NCBI GenBank assembly: GCA_016713535.1
Contig: JADJOY010000009.1
Location: 1 to 64,000 of the forward strand
DNA length: 64,000 nucleotides
Source: JADJOY01 sp016713535 [NCBI: Deltaproteobacteria bacterium]
GTDB taxonomy: Bacteria > JADJOY01
Direction of reading: 5' to 3'
The position numbers were made by a program, and so were the translations under genes. Below, piece after piece: positions 36,439-45,146 of this stretch (positions within the stretch are counted from its first letter, which is position 1; each line of letters starts with the position of its first letter). Below the pieces are notes generated by a model. That model ran no database searches and was not told the origin of the DNA. It worked only from the letters and a program-made list of their open reading frames with translations.

Positions 36439-37987
36439 GCTCGCCTCCCTCGCCGCGATCTCACACCACGAATCCCGCTGGGCGCGCAAGCGCGCCCCGA
36501 TCCGCGCGGCCGCCGGCGCGGCGATGCTCGCGTGCACACTCGGCGGCTGCGGCTCGTCGAGCGGCGGCGCGGCGAGCACGGCCGACGACGCCCGCCTGGC
36601 GCGCTTCTTCACCGACGCCGAGGGGCGCGTGCTCATCCTCCACGGCGCCAACGTCGCGAGCTCGGCCAAGACCTCGCCCGATCGCATGCCCGACTTCCTC
36701 GAGTCGGAGGCGGCGCTGCTCGCGGACGAGTTCGGCTTCAACCACGTCCGCTACCTGCTGAGCTGGGACGGCGCCGAGCCCGAGCCGGGTGTCTACGACG
36801 AGACCTACTTCCAGGGCGTGGAGAAGCGCCTCGACTGGCTTCACGCCGCCGGCATCCACGTGATGCTCGACATGCACCAGGACGTGTGGTCGGTGTACAC
36901 GTGCGGCAACGGCAACCCTGAGTGGACGGTGCGCGACGACGGCATCCCGATGGAGCCGACGTGCCGCTCGACGTGGTCGTTCAACTATTTCCAGTCCTCG
37001 GTGACGCGCGTCTTCGACAACTTCTGGGCCGGCGACCAGGGCGCCCACCCCGACCTCCAGCAGCACTTCGCCGCGATGTGGCGGGCGGTCGCGGAGCGCT
37101 TCAAGGACCACCCCGCGGTGATCGGCTACGACATCTTGAACGAGCCCTACCCTGGCTCCTACTTCGACAAGATCGAGGCGGGCACCCGGCGCAGCCCCAA
37201 GGACGGCGCTCCCTCGGCCGCCTTCGACGTGGAGCGGTTCGGCCCCTTCTACCAGCGCGTCGCCGACGCGATCCGCGAGGTCGACGACCACCACTGGATC
37301 TTCTTCGAGCCGCGCTTCGGCGCTCCCGGCAACGGCTCGCCGTCGTGGATCCCACGCATCGAGGACCGCCGCCGCGGGACACCGCGGATCGCGTACGCGC
37401 CGCACCTCTACTCGGCGATCGCCGAGGCGAGCAACGTCTACCTGGCGGCCAACGACACGGTGCCCGCGTGGGAGCGCGAGCGGCGCACCGAGGTCGAGCG
37501 CCAGGACGGCCCGCTGGTGATCGGCGAGTGGGGCTTCACCTGGGCGATGACCGACTCCGCCCAGTACTACGTCGACGTCCTCGACATGGCCGACCGGCTG
37601 ATGGCGGGGTGGGCCTACTGGGCGTTCGATCCGGGCGGGCCGACGAGCTGGGCGTTCTACGACCGCTCGACCGGTACTCCCAACCCGAGCGCGCAGTACC
37701 TCGCCCGTCCCTACCCGCGGCGGATCGCCGGAGTCCCCGTCTCCTACGCCTACGACGCGACGGCGCGCGTGCTGACGCTCACCTTCACCGAGCGCCGCGG
37801 TGTCACCGCGCCCACCGAGCTCTACGTCGGCGCCCACCGCCACTACCCCGACGGCTGGCACCTCGAGTCGAGCGACCCGGACGGCTCGTGGTCGAGCTCG
37901 TGGGACGCCGCGCGCGAGGTGGTGACCGTCACCACGCCTCGCACCGGCGGCGAGCACACCTTGCGGATCTTGCCAGGAAACGCGTGA
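36437..37987 (+). CDS. GH5-family glycoside hydrolase lipoprotein (endoglycoceramidase-like)
   Basis: The product has a signal with an RKRAPIRA n-region and lipobox CTLGGC. A GH5 barrel follows with VLILHGANVASSAKTSPDRM, FGFNHVRYLLSWDGAEPEPG, MLDMHQDVWS, acid/base Glu in YDILNEPYPG, PHLYSA and nucleophile Glu in VIGEWGFTWA. A C-terminal beta domain (about residues 430-515) matches the tail of endoglycoceramidases. The likely substrate is a glycolipid or other beta-glycoside at the cell surface. The start is uncertain: ATG 36437 is chosen, but it overlaps the divergent cyclase start and lacks a ribosome site; ATG 36422 is an alternative. Confidence 0.85.
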   Translation: MLASLAAISHHESRWARKRAPIRAAAGAAMLACTLGGCGSSSGGAASTADDARLARFFTDAEGRVLILHGANVASSAKTSPDRMPDFLESEAALLADEFGFNHVRYLLSWDGAEPEPGVYDETYFQGVEKRLDWLHAAGIHVMLDMHQDVWSVYTCGNGNPEWTVRDDGIPMEPTCRSTWSFNYFQSSVTRVFDNFWAGDQGAHPDLQQHFAAMWRAVAERFKDHPAVIGYDILNEPYPGSYFDKIEAGTRRSPKDGAPSAAFDVERFGPFYQRVADAIREVDDHHWIFFEPRFGAPGNGSPSWIPRIEDRRRGTPRIAYAPHLYSAIAEASNVYLAANDTVPAWERERRTEVERQDGPLVIGEWGFTWAMTDSAQYYVDVLDMADRLMAGWAYWAFDPGGPTSWAFYDRSTGTPNPSAQYLARPYPRRIAGVPVSYAYDATARVLTLTFTERRGVTAPTELYVGAHRHYPDGWHLESSDPDGSWSSSWDAAREVVTVTTPRTGGEHTLRILPGNA

Positions 37988-38030
37988 TTTCCACACAATC
38001 GGCTGCCAGAACCCCCAAGGAGGAAAAGCC

Positions 38031-38348
38031 GTGACGCCCGCAGAGGTGTTCGAACGTCGTGACGAGCTCTTGATTCTCGACGTTCGCGAGAACGACGAAT
38101 GGAACGCGGGACGGATCGAAGGCGCGCTCCACATCCCCATGACCCAGGTGGATGGCCGCGCCGACGAGATCGATCCCACCCGTGAGATCGCGTGCGTGTG
38201 CCGTAGCGGCGCACGCAGCGCGAGGATCACCAACATGCTGCGCTCCCGCGGCTACGAGATCCACAACGTGGAGGGCGGCATGCGCGCGTGGGCGGCGGCC
38301 GAGCTGCCGTTCGTGGACAAGGACGGAAACCCCGGCAGCGTGGTCTGA
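38031..38348 (+). CDS. Single-domain rhodanese-like sulfurtransferase
   Basis: The 105-residue cytosolic protein is one rhodanese domain with LLILDVRENDEWNAGRIEGA, HIPMTQV and the active-site loop CRSGARSA containing Cys57, followed by VEGGMRAWAAAELPF. Such proteins transfer or carry persulfide sulfur. The GTG at 38031 has a strong AAGGAGG seven bases upstream. It follows the GH5 gene by 43 bases but probably has a separate role. It is convergent with the MATE gene, 26 bases apart. Confidence 0.94.
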   Translation: MTPAEVFERRDELLILDVRENDEWNAGRIEGALHIPMTQVDGRADEIDPTREIACVCRSGARSARITNMLRSRGYEIHNVEGGMRAWAAAELPFVDKDGNPGSVV

Positions 38349-38374
38349 GCCAGCGCGGGCCGGGGGCGGCGCCG

Positions 38375-39889
38375 CTACGGCCCCCCGCCTCGCCGGCCGA
38401 GCGTCACCACGTTGGCGCGCCACCGGCCGCGCCAGAAGGCGAGGCTCAGCCAGATCGCGCGCGCGAGGTGATCGAGCGCGAGCGCGCCCCACACCCACAG
38501 CACCGTGGCGCCGCGCTCCGGGACCGCGAGATAGGCGATCGGCACCCGGAACACCCAGTTCCCCACCAGCGCCGCGAAGAACGGCGTCACGGTGTCGCCC
38601 GCCCCGCGCAAGGCGCCGGCAAGAGTGAAGTGCACGCCGAGGAGCGGCTGCGCCGCGGCGAGCACCAGCATGAAGGGGCCGAGCTCGCGGACGACTCCCT
38701 CGTCGGCCGTGAAGAGCCGCGCGAGCGGCTCGCGGCCGAGCGCGAAGAAGATCCCGAGCACCACCGACACCACCAGCGAGAAGAGCGTCGAGCGCCAGCC
38801 CACCCGCGCCGCGCGCCGGTCGTCGCCCGCGCCCACCGCCTGGCCCACGAGCGTGGCGGCCGCGACCGCGAAGCTGGTGCCCGGGATCCAGGTGAACGAG
38901 AGGATGCGGATGCCGATCGTGTACGCGGCGATCGGTGCCGTGCCGAAGCGGCCGATCACGGCGAAGTAGGTCATCATCGCCACCTGCAGCACCGCGCGCT
39001 CGGCCACGGCCGGTCCAGAGAGCCTGAGCAGCTCGCCGAGCACCGGCCGCGCGGGACGGAAGTCGGCCGCCGCCACGCGCATCTCGGAGGGCGCGTCGCG
39101 GCGCTGGGCGGCCCACGCGAAGGCCACCAGGCCGAGGCCCTGCGAGACGAGCGTCGCGAGCCCGGCGCCCGCCAGCTCGAGGCGCGGGAAGCCGAGCCCG
39201 CCGAAGATCAGCACCGCGTTGAGCGCGATCTTGACCACCGTCACGCCGAGCGCGATCAGCATCGGCAGGCGCGTCTCGCGGATCGCGCGGAAGCCGCTCT
39301 CGAGGGTGAGCGACATCCCGAAGAGCAACGTCGTGCCGAGGGTGAGCCGGAAGTAGCCGATCCCGGCGTCGATCGTCGGCTCGGGCGCCGAGAGCCAGCG
39401 CATGAGCGTCGCGGGGAACACCAGGCACGCGGCGGTCACCACCACCGACACCGCGATCGTCACCACGAGTGAGCCCGCCAGCGCGTGCCGAGCGCGGCTC
39501 GGGTCGTCCGCGCCCCGGGCCTGCGCCATCAGTGCCACGCACGCGGCTCCCAGCCCCAGGAGCACCGCCTGTGTGAGGTTCAGGTACTGGGTCGCGTAGC
39601 CGACCGCCTGGACGTCGACGCGGCTCAAGCTGCCCACCATCGCGATGTCGATGAGGCTCACCGCGCTGGCGAGGACCTGCGACAGGATCACCGGCCACGA
39701 CAGCGACCAGATCTCGCGGTCGGTGGCGCGACGCTCGGAGGCGAACGCGAGCGGCGCGGACGCGTGGCTCGCGAGGGCGGCGGCGGGCAAGCCGCCGCCC
39801 GACTCGGCGACCTCGCCGCCGTCGAGCTCGGACTCGGCGACAACCGGCGACGCCGGCGGCGCGCCGCCACGTGGATCGCGCGCGCTCAT
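38375..39889 (-). CDS. MATE-family efflux transporter
   Basis: The 504-residue product has twelve predicted membrane helices in two halves, starting with IWSLSWPVILSQVLASAVSL and the conserved IDIAMVGSLS. Later features include LNLTQAVLLGLGAACVALMA and, in the second half, AVAAATLVGQAVGAGDDRRA. It would export drugs or metabolites using a Na+ or H+ gradient. A 60-residue, alanine/serine-rich hydrophilic N-terminal extension precedes the first helix and suggests the true start may be further downstream than ATG 39889. Confidence 0.93.
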   Translation of the reverse strand: MSARDPRGGAPPASPVVAESELDGGEVAESGGGLPAAALASHASAPLAFASERRATDREIWSLSWPVILSQVLASAVSLIDIAMVGSLSRVDVQAVGYATQYLNLTQAVLLGLGAACVALMAQARGADDPSRARHALAGSLVVTIAVSVVVTAACLVFPATLMRWLSAPEPTIDAGIGYFRLTLGTTLLFGMSLTLESGFRAIRETRLPMLIALGVTVVKIALNAVLIFGGLGFPRLELAGAGLATLVSQGLGLVAFAWAAQRRDAPSEMRVAAADFRPARPVLGELLRLSGPAVAERAVLQVAMMTYFAVIGRFGTAPIAAYTIGIRILSFTWIPGTSFAVAAATLVGQAVGAGDDRRAARVGWRSTLFSLVVSVVLGIFFALGREPLARLFTADEGVVRELGPFMLVLAAAQPLLGVHFTLAGALRGAGDTVTPFFAALVGNWVFRVPIAYLAVPERGATVLWVWGALALDHLARAIWLSLAFWRGRWRANVVTLGRRGGGP

Positions 39890-39995
39890 CGAGCGCGGCA
39901 CGCTAGCCGCTCGCCGCGCCCGGCGACAACGATTCCGCGACGCTCTATGCAACGTCACGATTCGTAGCGACCGGTCTCGGCGTCCCATCGGCTTC

Positions 39996-40021
39996 GGCGG
40001 CGACGAAGCGCCGCCCTCCAG
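39996..40021. repeat. Single-arm hexaloop hairpin with CTCCAG tail
   Basis: GGCGGCG (39996-40002), loop ACGAAG (40003-40008) and CGCCGCC (40009-40015) form a perfect 7-bp hairpin, followed by CTCCAG (40016-40021), the outer arm seen in complete copies. It corresponds to the right half of the 50923-50996 element with an unrelated stem. It lies in the 215-base space between the divergent MATE and secreted-protein genes; the rest of that space is unremarkable. Confidence 0.75.
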
Positions 40022-40104
40022 CCCGTTCGGCGCAAGGGCGATCCAGATCGTGGTGGCCCATTTAGCTGCTAGTCTGCCGGCCACTTCCAACCAGGAGGCT
40101 CTCG

Positions 40105-40827
40105 ATGAATCATCGATCCCGATCGTCCGCGATCGTCGCGCTCGTGGGTGCGTGCACGGTGAGCTGGGCGCTGACGCACACCGCTCGCGCCGAGGCGCAG
40201 GCGCCGCCGGCCCCGCCGATGCCGGCGCACGGTGGCATGGGCGACATCCCACCCGGCCATCCGCCGATGGGCGGCGGCGGCATGGGCGCTCCCATGGGAG
40301 GCATGGGCATGGGCGGCTCGATGACGCCGCCGGTCGCCGCCAAGCCCGACGCCGAGGGGTTGATCCACGCCGCCGGCATCAAGTTCGCGCTGCCCTCCGG
40401 CTGGACGAGCGAGATCCCGAGCTCCGTCATGCGACTGGTGCAGGCCGCGATCCCCGGCGACAAGGGCAAGGCCGACCTGGTGGTCTTCCACTTCGGCACC
40501 GGCCAGGGCGGCGACGCCCAGTCGAACCTCGACCGCTGGGTGGCGCAGGTGGACTCGGCGGAGGGCACCAAGCCCGAGCGTGATTCCTTCGACGTGAAGG
40601 CGGGCGACGCGAGCTACAAGGTCTCGACCGTCACGGTGCCCGGCACGCTCAAGGCCGGCGGCATGGGGGTCGGGGTCAAGGAAGCACAGCCGGGCTCGCG
40701 GCTGCTCGGCGCCGTGATCGAGGGCAAGGGCGGCCCGTGGTTCTTCAAGATCACCGGCCCCGACGCGACCGTGAAGGACGCCCAGCCGGCGTTCGTGAAG
40801 ATGCTGAAGGGGCTACGCCCAGAGTGA
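40105..40827 (+). CDS. Secreted protein with Met/Gly/Pro-rich linker, function unknown
   Basis: The 240-residue product has a signal peptide ending near THTARAEA. A low-complexity linker (MPAHGGMGDIPPGHPPMGGG, then repeated MGG units) is followed by a globular domain from about residue 85: IKFALPSGWTSEIPSSVMRL, DLVVFHFGTGQGGDAQSNLD and GSRLLGAVIEGKGGPWFFKI. The last part recalls small PsbP/DUF1795-like stress proteins but is not diagnostic. ATG 40105 follows a strong AGGAGG at 40093-40098. The 3' end overlaps the convergent hydrolase gene by 15 bases. Confidence 0.75.
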   Translation: MNHRSRSSAIVALVGACTVSWALTHTARAEAQAPPAPPMPAHGGMGDIPPGHPPMGGGGMGAPMGGMGMGGSMTPPVAAKPDAEGLIHAAGIKFALPSGWTSEIPSSVMRLVQAAIPGDKGKADLVVFHFGTGQGGDAQSNLDRWVAQVDSAEGTKPERDSFDVKAGDASYKVSTVTVPGTLKAGGMGVGVKEAQPGSRLLGAVIEGKGGPWFFKITGPDATVKDAQPAFVKMLKGLRPE

Positions 40828-41961
40828 CTTGGTGTCCGGGTCGGGCGCCTGCACGGCGCCCGGCTCGCCGCTAGCCGGCCGCGCCGCCGCGTCGCTCGCG
40901 ACCCGCACCACCGGCCCTTGCGACGCGGCGTTCGCGTCGAGCCCGAGCCCGTCGATGAAGGTGCGCATCTCGCGCACCGGTCCGCGCAGGTAGCGGAACA
41001 TCTCGACGTGGCCGCCCTCGAACCACGCGAGGTGCGGCTCTTCCCAGCGCGTCCACAGCGCCTTGAGGCGCTCGGGGCGCAGGATGCGGTCGTATTTGCC
41101 CGCGATCAGCAGGATGCGGTCCTTGGGGATCGCCGGCTTGAGCTCCTGGAAGCCGAGCTCGCGGAGGTAGTCGCCGACGTGCTCGGGACCCCAGCCGAAG
41201 GTCGCGAGCTCACGGCGGAAGCGCGTGAGCAGCGACGCCTCGAGCATCACCGACGGCAGGTCGAGGTGCGCTGCGATCGAGATCGCGAACGCGAGCTTGG
41301 GCTCCACGCACGCGGTGGTGAGCGTCATCATGCCGCCCAGGCTCGCGCCCGACATGCCGACCGGGCCCTGGCCGGTCGAGTCGAGCCAACCGATCAGTGC
41401 GCGCGCGTCGACCACCGTCTGGCGGATCGCCTCGATGGTGCGCACCAGGTCGGCGGTCCAGAAGTACTCACCGTGGAAGAGCGAGCCCTTGGGCCGGCGC
41501 TTGCCGTGATAGGGGAGCTGCATGCGGGCCACGTGCATCCCGAGCTTGCGAGCCAGCCCGGGGAGCATGTTGCGCTCCTCCCACTTGAAGTCGGGCTGCA
41601 TCCACGAGTGCAGGTAGATCAGCGTCGGGAGCTCGGGGCGCGCGAGGTGGCGGATCCACTGCACGTGGACCGTCGCGTTGGCCTGGTACTCGGCCTCGTG
41701 ACGGCGCCGGAAGTGGTCGCTGATCGGCTCGTGGGGCGAGGCGAACGACAGGTCCTCGCACAGGAACTCGGCGTTTCGCCAGCGCGGCCTGATGTCGACC
41801 CGCTCCGGCAGCCGTGGCTCGGGCATGAGCTCCGCGGGCGTGTGCCCGTGGAACTGCTCGAGCTGGTGGAGCGTGTTGGGGTTGGGCGGGCTACGACGGT
41901 GGAGAACACCCGCGAGGGTGCTCGCCGTTTCATCCAGCAGGCGCGAGATCCTGTGGCCCAT
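40813..41961 (-). CDS. Alpha/beta hydrolase (ABHD18-like)
   Basis: The 382-residue product contains PTLIYLHSWMQPDFKWEERN, RMQLPYHGKRRPKGSLFHGE, the nucleophile elbow GMSGASLGGMMTLT, the acid region ILLIAGKYDRILRP and His in WFEGGHVEMFRYL. The long N-terminal cap and the YHGKR motif recall DUF2048/ABHD18-type hydrolases. No signal peptide is visible, so a cytosolic enzyme is likely. The substrate is unknown. It is convergent with the secreted-protein gene and divergent from the small gene at 42067. Confidence 0.85.
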   Translation of the reverse strand: MGHRISRLLDETASTLAGVLHRRSPPNPNTLHQLEQFHGHTPAELMPEPRLPERVDIRPRWRNAEFLCEDLSFASPHEPISDHFRRRHEAEYQANATVHVQWIRHLARPELPTLIYLHSWMQPDFKWEERNMLPGLARKLGMHVARMQLPYHGKRRPKGSLFHGEYFWTADLVRTIEAIRQTVVDARALIGWLDSTGQGPVGMSGASLGGMMTLTTACVEPKLAFAISIAAHLDLPSVMLEASLLTRFRRELATFGWGPEHVGDYLRELGFQELKPAIPKDRILLIAGKYDRILRPERLKALWTRWEEPHLAWFEGGHVEMFRYLRGPVREMRTFIDGLGLDANAASQGPVVRVASDAAARPASGEPGAVQAPDPDTKSLWA

Positions 41962-42066
41962 GTCGCCGCTCCGGCACCGAATTGACGCAGCGCGTAGACC
42001 ATAGCGCCACGCTCACGCCGGGAGCAACGCCGCGCGGCGGCGGCGTGCTGCTATTGTTAGAAGCCG

Positions 42067-42360
42067 ATGATCGATCGAATCGCAGAGGCGTTGCTCGCCG
42101 AGCTCGACCGGGCGCTCGAGGGCGGGCTCACCACCGGTTCCCCCGAGACGAGCGCGGCGGTGAAAGATGCGCTGACGAAGGGCCTCGTCGAGACGTACCG
42201 CGAGTGCGCGTCGGGGATGCGCGAGCGTGCGTTCCGCGCCGCGCGCGGCGTCGCCTACGAGCGCACCAAGGCGGGCGCCGAGGTCGAGGCGAAGGGCGCC
42301 GAGTCCGCCGCCGAGGCGATCCGCGCCCTCGACGTCGAGCCCCCCGAGGAGGCGCCGTGA
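42067..42360 (+). CDS. Small alpha-helical hypothetical protein
   Basis: The 97-residue, Glu/Ala/Arg-rich product (MIDRIAEALLAELDRALEGG, FRAARGVAYERTKAGAEVEA) is predicted to be helical and soluble. No known motif is present. ATG 42067 has only a weak ribosome site, and a TATTGT -10-like hexamer lies at 42053-42058. Its stop overlaps the GTG of the zinc-ribbon membrane protein, so the two are probably made together. Confidence 0.65.
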   Translation: MIDRIAEALLAELDRALEGGLTTGSPETSAAVKDALTKGLVETYRECASGMRERAFRAARGVAYERTKAGAEVEAKGAESAAEAIRALDVEPPEEAP

Positions 42361-42746
42361 TCGCGCCGTTCGCGGCGGCGTGCCCGTCGTGTGGCGCCGC
42401 GGACGCGCGCCGCGAAGCGAATCCCGGCATCGGCGTGGGCTACGCGGTGATGGGGGTGTTCCTCATCCACATCGCGTTCGCCGTCGAGTGGTACGGCGGC
42501 GTCGGGGTGATGCACCAGGTGCTCGGCTGGGGTCTCGCGCTGAGCGCCACGTGGGGACTGATCCAGGATGGTCGCGCCCTCGCGACGGGTGCTCCCACCT
42601 CGCGGTTCTGGATCGAGACCCGCAGCCGCTGCGACGCATGCGGCGCGACCACGCGCTACGCGACGGCGCAGCGCGTGACGCGCGTGCTGTTGCTCGCCAC
42701 GTTCGCGATCTTCGCGTACCTGCGCTTCGCGCCGCCGAGCGTGTGA
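42357..42746 (+). CDS. Zinc-ribbon membrane protein, function unknown
   Basis: The 129-residue product has CPSCGAADA at the N terminus and CDACGATTRYA late in the protein. This split CxxC pair probably binds zinc. Hydrophobic segments GVGYAVMGVFLIHIAFAVEW, MHQVLGWGLALSATWGLI and VLLLATFAIFAYLRFA suggest a small membrane protein. The GTG at 42357 overlaps the stop of the preceding gene (GTGA). I do not recognise the family. Confidence 0.7.
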   Translation: MIAPFAAACPSCGAADARREANPGIGVGYAVMGVFLIHIAFAVEWYGGVGVMHQVLGWGLALSATWGLIQDGRALATGAPTSRFWIETRSRCDACGATTRYATAQRVTRVLLLATFAIFAYLRFAPPSV

Positions 42747-42753
42747 GCGGCCG

Positions 42754-42840
42754 GCGGGGGCACGGAGGCCCCCGCGCTCTGAACACCATCGTAGCGACGG
42801 GGGTTCCATCCCCCGTCGCCAGCCGGATCATGATCCGGCT
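42754..42840. repeat. Composite hairpin element (ACGGAG and TTCCAT loops plus 20-bp palindrome)
   Basis: Three structures lie in a row between two convergent genes: GCGGGGGC-ACGGAG-GCCCCCGC (42754-42775), CGACGGGGG-TTCCAT-CCCCCGTCG (42795-42818) and the perfect palindrome AGCCGGATCATGATCCGGCT (42821-42840). The second loop is the reverse complement of ATGGAA and fits the same family. The segment 42786-42820 is almost identical to 57089-57123. The palindrome overlaps the first base of the stop codon of the minus-strand gene. Confidence 0.88.
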
Positions 42841-45053
42841 CAGAACGTCAGCTCGCCGGGTCGCCAGCGCATCGTCACGAGCGCTTGCCAGGTGCGCGGC
42901 GTGCGGTCCGACACGAACGGGCCCACCCAGCCCTGGATCTGGTTCTCGGGCTTCGACCAGTAGCTGTAGCCCGCCTCCAGGCCGACGCTGAACAGGCTCC
43001 AGCCACGCGCCTCGGTGTTCGACGGACGGCCGGCTTCGGTGTCCTCCCGCACGGGCGCGGTCAGGCCGAGCGGGAAGTGACGGAAGAGCTTGAGCCCCGC
43101 CTCGAAGTTCTGGTCGCTCGCCTCCGAGAGGTCCTGGCGATAGCCGGTGTAGGCCTGCATCTCCCAGCGCATGTCGCGGGTGCGGGCGAGCCCCCGGATG
43201 CCGACCACGGCACGCGGCGACACGTCGGTCTCCGGTCGCGCGCTGGCGGTCGACCCGGCGTCCTCCTCGGGGACCGTGCCGGGCCACACGCTCTCGAGGC
43301 TCACGCCGACGTACGGCAGCAGGCGCTTGGTCAGGTAGTCGCGGGTGTTGGCGTTGCCGAAGGCGTTGGCGACGGCGTCGAACTCGAACGCGCGGATCGC
43401 GCTGCGGCCGGTCGCGCCGTCGTACTGGAACTCGCCGACGCTGCCGCCGAGGCCCCAGATGCCACCCGGCTTGCAGGCGCGGAACCACGCCGCCAGCGGC
43501 GGATGGAGCTCGTCGCTCTCCTGATCGCGGCAGAAGTAGACCGCGTCCGACTGGGCCACCACGAAGCGCGCCACCAGGTCGCGGCGCCCGCGGTCGTCGT
43601 TCACGTCGAAGATGAACGCGCGGATGTCGCCGCCCGGGATGTCGGCGTCGAGGACGCGGATCTCGCCGCCACCGGCGAGACGACCATCGTCGTTGACCGA
43701 GGCGCCGACGTTGACCTTGAGGTCGAGGAGATGGAAGCCGGCGACGCGTCCTTCCATCTGGATGCGGCAGATCGGGTCCGACGAGCCGCAGCTCCCCGAC
43801 GCGGCTTCGCTCGTCGAGACCGGCGCCCCGGCCGCCGCCTCCGCGGAGGTCGCGGGATCGCTCACCGGAGACCCCTCGTCGCCGGCCGAAGCGGAGGCCA
43901 CCGGCGCGGGCCGCGGCCGGTGGGGCGCGTCCGGGCTCTCGAAGTCGGGGCCGAGCTCGCTGACCATCTGATCGCGGATGGTGGCGATGATCCAGCCGAA
44001 GTCGAGCGAGGTGATGCGCTCGATCGCGAGCGCGGGGAACGGGGTGCCGCGCATGAGCTGGGTGTCGGGATCGAGCTCGAGCCGGTAGAAGTTCGTGAGC
44101 GGCTCACCGTCGGGAGCCTTCTCGGGCGCGACGCGTGGCACCGCGGGCTCGTTGCGTCCCTCGCACAGCGCCGCGTTGGCGCCCGGGACGCGCCACGGCG
44201 TCACCACCGGGCCGACGTCGAGATAGCGACGCGTGACGAGGTCGGTGTCGGGGACGAAGCGACGGCTATCCCACCACAGCCCGTCGACCATCTGGAACGC
44301 GCGCCGCGTCGAGCTTCCCGGCACCGGATCGAGGGCCTGCGTGGCGGCGATGATCCCCGCCTCGACGGCGTCGTCGAACGGCTTCGGCGAGAGGTACGCG
44401 GCGAGCCCGATCTCGGTGCCCATCACGTTCGAGTAGAAGTCCTCGGGCGAGAACGCCGACAGCCGCTCCGGGAAGATCGGGACCAGCGAGAAGCCGTACC
44501 AGCTCGCGATCTCGTGCCACACCGAGAGGTCGAGCGCGATGCGTCGCGCCACCAGCCGCACCAGCTCCTCGCGATCACCGGGCAGGCTGCGCGCCGGGAA
44601 GATCAAACGCCGCGGGCCGGCCTCCCCGGGGAGCTCGAGCACCTGGCCCGAGCCGAGCATCGCCTCGGTCTGCGTCAGCAGGTAGCCGGTCCAGTCTGCG
44701 TTGTCGCGAACGTGAGCGAGATCGACGAAGCCGCCGCCGCACGTGTAGAGGTGGGCGTTGCGCTCGTCGATCCGGAGCGCTCCGGCGTAGCTGTGCTTGC
44801 CGAAGGGTCGGGACGCGGACACGTTCCCGATCCGGATCGGGAACTCGATCGTGCCGATCTTGGGCGCCAGGTTGTAGCCGAAGGCGCAGCACGCGCGCAT
44901 CGTGGGCGCCTGATCGGCGGGCGCGGGCGGCAGCGCCAGCGCGGGGCTCGCGAGCGCCGCGAGCAGCGTGATCACCCCCGCGACGCGCAGCGCGACCACG
45001 CCGGACCGCGGACACACGCCGCCACGAGGTAGCCTTCCGAACCGTTCGTCCAT
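42840..45053 (-). CDS. Secreted DUF4056-family protein with a C-terminal beta-rich extension
   Basis: The 737-residue product has an unusually long n-region, then a signal (ALRVAGVITLLAALASPALA) and the DUF4056 pattern MRACCAFGYNLAPKIGTIEF, YTCGGGFVDLAHVRDNADWT, ALDLSVWHEIASWYG and FSPEDFYSNVMGTEIGLAAY. A low-complexity Ala/Ser/Pro linker near residue 375 leads into a beta-rich half with FIFDVNDDRGRRDL, ending TWQALVTMRWRPGELTF, which looks like barrel or beta-sandwich strands. The function of DUF4056 is unknown. HEIASWYG resembles a zinc-protease helix but lacks HExxH. The ATG at 45053 is chosen from the signal-peptide position; a later start is possible. Confidence 0.8.
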   Translation of the reverse strand: MDERFGRLPRGGVCPRSGVVALRVAGVITLLAALASPALALPPAPADQAPTMRACCAFGYNLAPKIGTIEFPIRIGNVSASRPFGKHSYAGALRIDERNAHLYTCGGGFVDLAHVRDNADWTGYLLTQTEAMLGSGQVLELPGEAGPRRLIFPARSLPGDREELVRLVARRIALDLSVWHEIASWYGFSLVPIFPERLSAFSPEDFYSNVMGTEIGLAAYLSPKPFDDAVEAGIIAATQALDPVPGSSTRRAFQMVDGLWWDSRRFVPDTDLVTRRYLDVGPVVTPWRVPGANAALCEGRNEPAVPRVAPEKAPDGEPLTNFYRLELDPDTQLMRGTPFPALAIERITSLDFGWIIATIRDQMVSELGPDFESPDAPHRPRPAPVASASAGDEGSPVSDPATSAEAAAGAPVSTSEAASGSCGSSDPICRIQMEGRVAGFHLLDLKVNVGASVNDDGRLAGGGEIRVLDADIPGGDIRAFIFDVNDDRGRRDLVARFVVAQSDAVYFCRDQESDELHPPLAAWFRACKPGGIWGLGGSVGEFQYDGATGRSAIRAFEFDAVANAFGNANTRDYLTKRLLPYVGVSLESVWPGTVPEEDAGSTASARPETDVSPRAVVGIRGLARTRDMRWEMQAYTGYRQDLSEASDQNFEAGLKLFRHFPLGLTAPVREDTEAGRPSNTEARGWSLFSVGLEAGYSYWSKPENQIQGWVGPFVSDRTPRTWQALVTMRWRPGELTF

Positions 45054-45146
45054 GAGGGGGCCGCGGCGCCCGGATGGCGCGGGAGCGCCATCTTGCACGC
45101 TGCCCCGATGACCGTCGAGGGGACGGACAGGCCCCCGCAGGAGACC

